DNA of 64,000 nt, from contig NZ_LQBQ01000034.1 in assembly GCF_001507595.1 (NCBI RefSeq), positions 279,255 through 343,254 of the forward strand. Reading direction: 5' to 3'. The position numbers were made by a program, and so were the translations under genes. This DNA comes from Ruegeria marisrubri (GTDB lineage: Bacteria; Pseudomonadota; Alphaproteobacteria; Rhodobacterales; Rhodobacteraceae). How positions within the stretch are numbered: the first letter of the stretch is position 1; every line of letters starts with the position of its first letter. Positions 63,616 to 64,000 of the stretch are shown piece after piece. The notes under the pieces are model-generated. The model did no database searches. It had not been told where the DNA came from and saw nothing but the letters and a program-made list of their open reading frames with translations.

Positions 63616-63760
63616 CCCCTATTGCCCCCACCCCCCAACCCTGCTAAACGCACCCAATCTTGCGCCCCTGGTTCTTTCCGGGGCCTCTGATTTTTGTGGC
63701 CGGGGACCTTCGGCATCCCATGACGCGCCCCCTATAGGGGCCTCTCAAAAGGCGGGGATC
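63616..63760. repeat. Right copy of the imperfect inverted repeat
   Basis: Reverse complement resembles 60241-60386; core 63628-63713. It lies between the unknown membrane gene and the tuf terminator. Together the copies enclose rpsJ-rplC-rplD-rplW and the unknown gene. The same reading frame (KVPGxKxQRPR) can be found in both copies, but neither looks like a real gene. Confidence 0.85.
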
Positions 63761-63821
63761 GAGCCTCCTGCCTGCCAACTGGAACACAGAACGCCCAATC
63801 GTTTCAGCCTTCCCCACAACG

Positions 63822-63849
63822 AAAAAGGGCGCCCTTGGGGGCGCCCTTT
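63822..63849 (-). terminator. Rho-independent terminator of tuf
   Basis: On the minus strand AAAGGGCGCCC, loop, GGGCGCCCTTT then TTCG; 24 bases after the tuf stop. So transcription from tuf does not run on to the ribosomal genes in the present arrangement. Confidence 0.9.
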
Positions 63850-63873
63850 CGTTTGAACATTCGCTGAGGCGAA

Positions 63874-64000
63874 TTACTCGATGATTTTCGAGACGACGCC
63901 TGCGCCGACGGTGCGGCCGCCTTCGCGGATGGCGAAACGCAGGCCGTCTTCCATCGCGATCGGGGCGATCAGCTCGACGGTGAAGCCGACGTTGTCGCCC
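63874..64000 (-). CDS. tuf: Elongation factor Tu, C-terminal part (runs off the window)
   Basis: The last 41 codons: [40 protein letters not shown] then E and stop. This is domain III of EF-Tu. The rest lies to the right. The str-S10 order (tuf then rpsJ) would be expected on the minus strand; rpsJ is inverted instead. Confidence 0.97.
   Translation of the reverse strand, partial: GDNVGFTVELIAPIAMEDGLRFAIREGGRTVGAGVVSKIIE

Noticed and set aside
63462..63716. 84-codon frame in the right inverted repeat
   Set aside because: Its start lies in the repeat, and the similar frame in the left copy is not continued; better explained as part of a repeated non-coding element.
1..64000. CRISPR array or cas genes, prophage structural genes
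   Set aside because: No regularly spaced direct repeats and no Cas or phage proteins seen on either strand.

Overview
High-GC DNA from an alphaproteobacterium, most probably a marine Rhodobacteraceae (Roseobacter group, Ruegeria/Phaeobacter-like). The pointers are the class A RNase P RNA, a gatC-gatA pair without gatB beside it, DUF1127, DUF2927, a GYD protein, a cytochrome c', an ectoine-hydrolase-like M24 protein, and protein sequences throughout that look like that family. All calls come from reading the sequence; no database search was run.

Layout. 1-9.4 kb: housekeeping and catabolic genes (mgtE 5' part, guanine deaminase converging on an 8-oxoguanine deaminase, hisN, an XRE regulator, a quinone-oxidoreductase-like MDR, LysR divergent from DUF1127, a Bax-inhibitor-1 membrane protein, a lipoprotein). 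9.6-12.4 kb: rpmG, a DUF1326-DUF2182-GYD cluster, and rnpB. 12.4-18 kb (minus): an AmpD-like amidase, a lipoprotein with an excalibur-like end, gatC-gatA, an FAD oxidoreductase and an NlpC/P60-like hydrolase. 18.1-22.4 kb: an MBL hydrolase, an NTF2-like/adenylate cyclase fusion, an M24 protein, tadA, and an RluB-like pseudouridine synthase. 22.5-28.3 kb: one compact operon (29-aa membrane peptide, XpaC-like, TelA, DUF2927 lipoprotein, SPFH-GYF, CPCC, zinc ribbon-TM), probably an envelope-stress module, facing a small heat-shock protein. 28.9-32 kb: an overlapping nitroreductase / PfkB kinase / dtd / glycerate kinase set. 32-40.2 kb: a CocE-type hydrolase, a complete peptide-type ABC importer with a Tat-exported binding protein, and a nucleotide-pyrophosphatase-like protein. 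40.2-45 kb (minus): an esterase, an acyl-CoA synthetase and an ABC exporter.

45.1-48.7 kb is an eroded mobile-element island next to tRNA-Gly: an IS3-family remnant inserted in a broken IS21-family istA, which abuts the last codons of a PotC-like permease, followed by a decayed IS5-family transposase. 48.7-57.5 kb returns to ordinary genes: two cytochromes, tRNA-Leu, a rhodanese, an esterase, glyA, nadK, a 2OG-Fe(II) oxygenase and a membrane adenylate cyclase. Between nadK and the oxygenase there is a CRP/FNR-type palindrome upstream of what looks like a small RNA.

57.5-64 kb holds the most striking feature. The normally contiguous S10 ribosomal operon is split into two divergent halves. rplB-rpsS-rplV-rpsC-rplP is on the minus strand and ends in its own terminator. 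rpsJ-rplC-rplD-rplW is on the plus strand, also with its own terminator. tuf is on the minus strand at the far right. The plus-strand half, plus an AT-rich unknown gene, lies between two imperfect inverted repeats of about 145 bp. This is what an inversion by recombination between those repeats would leave.
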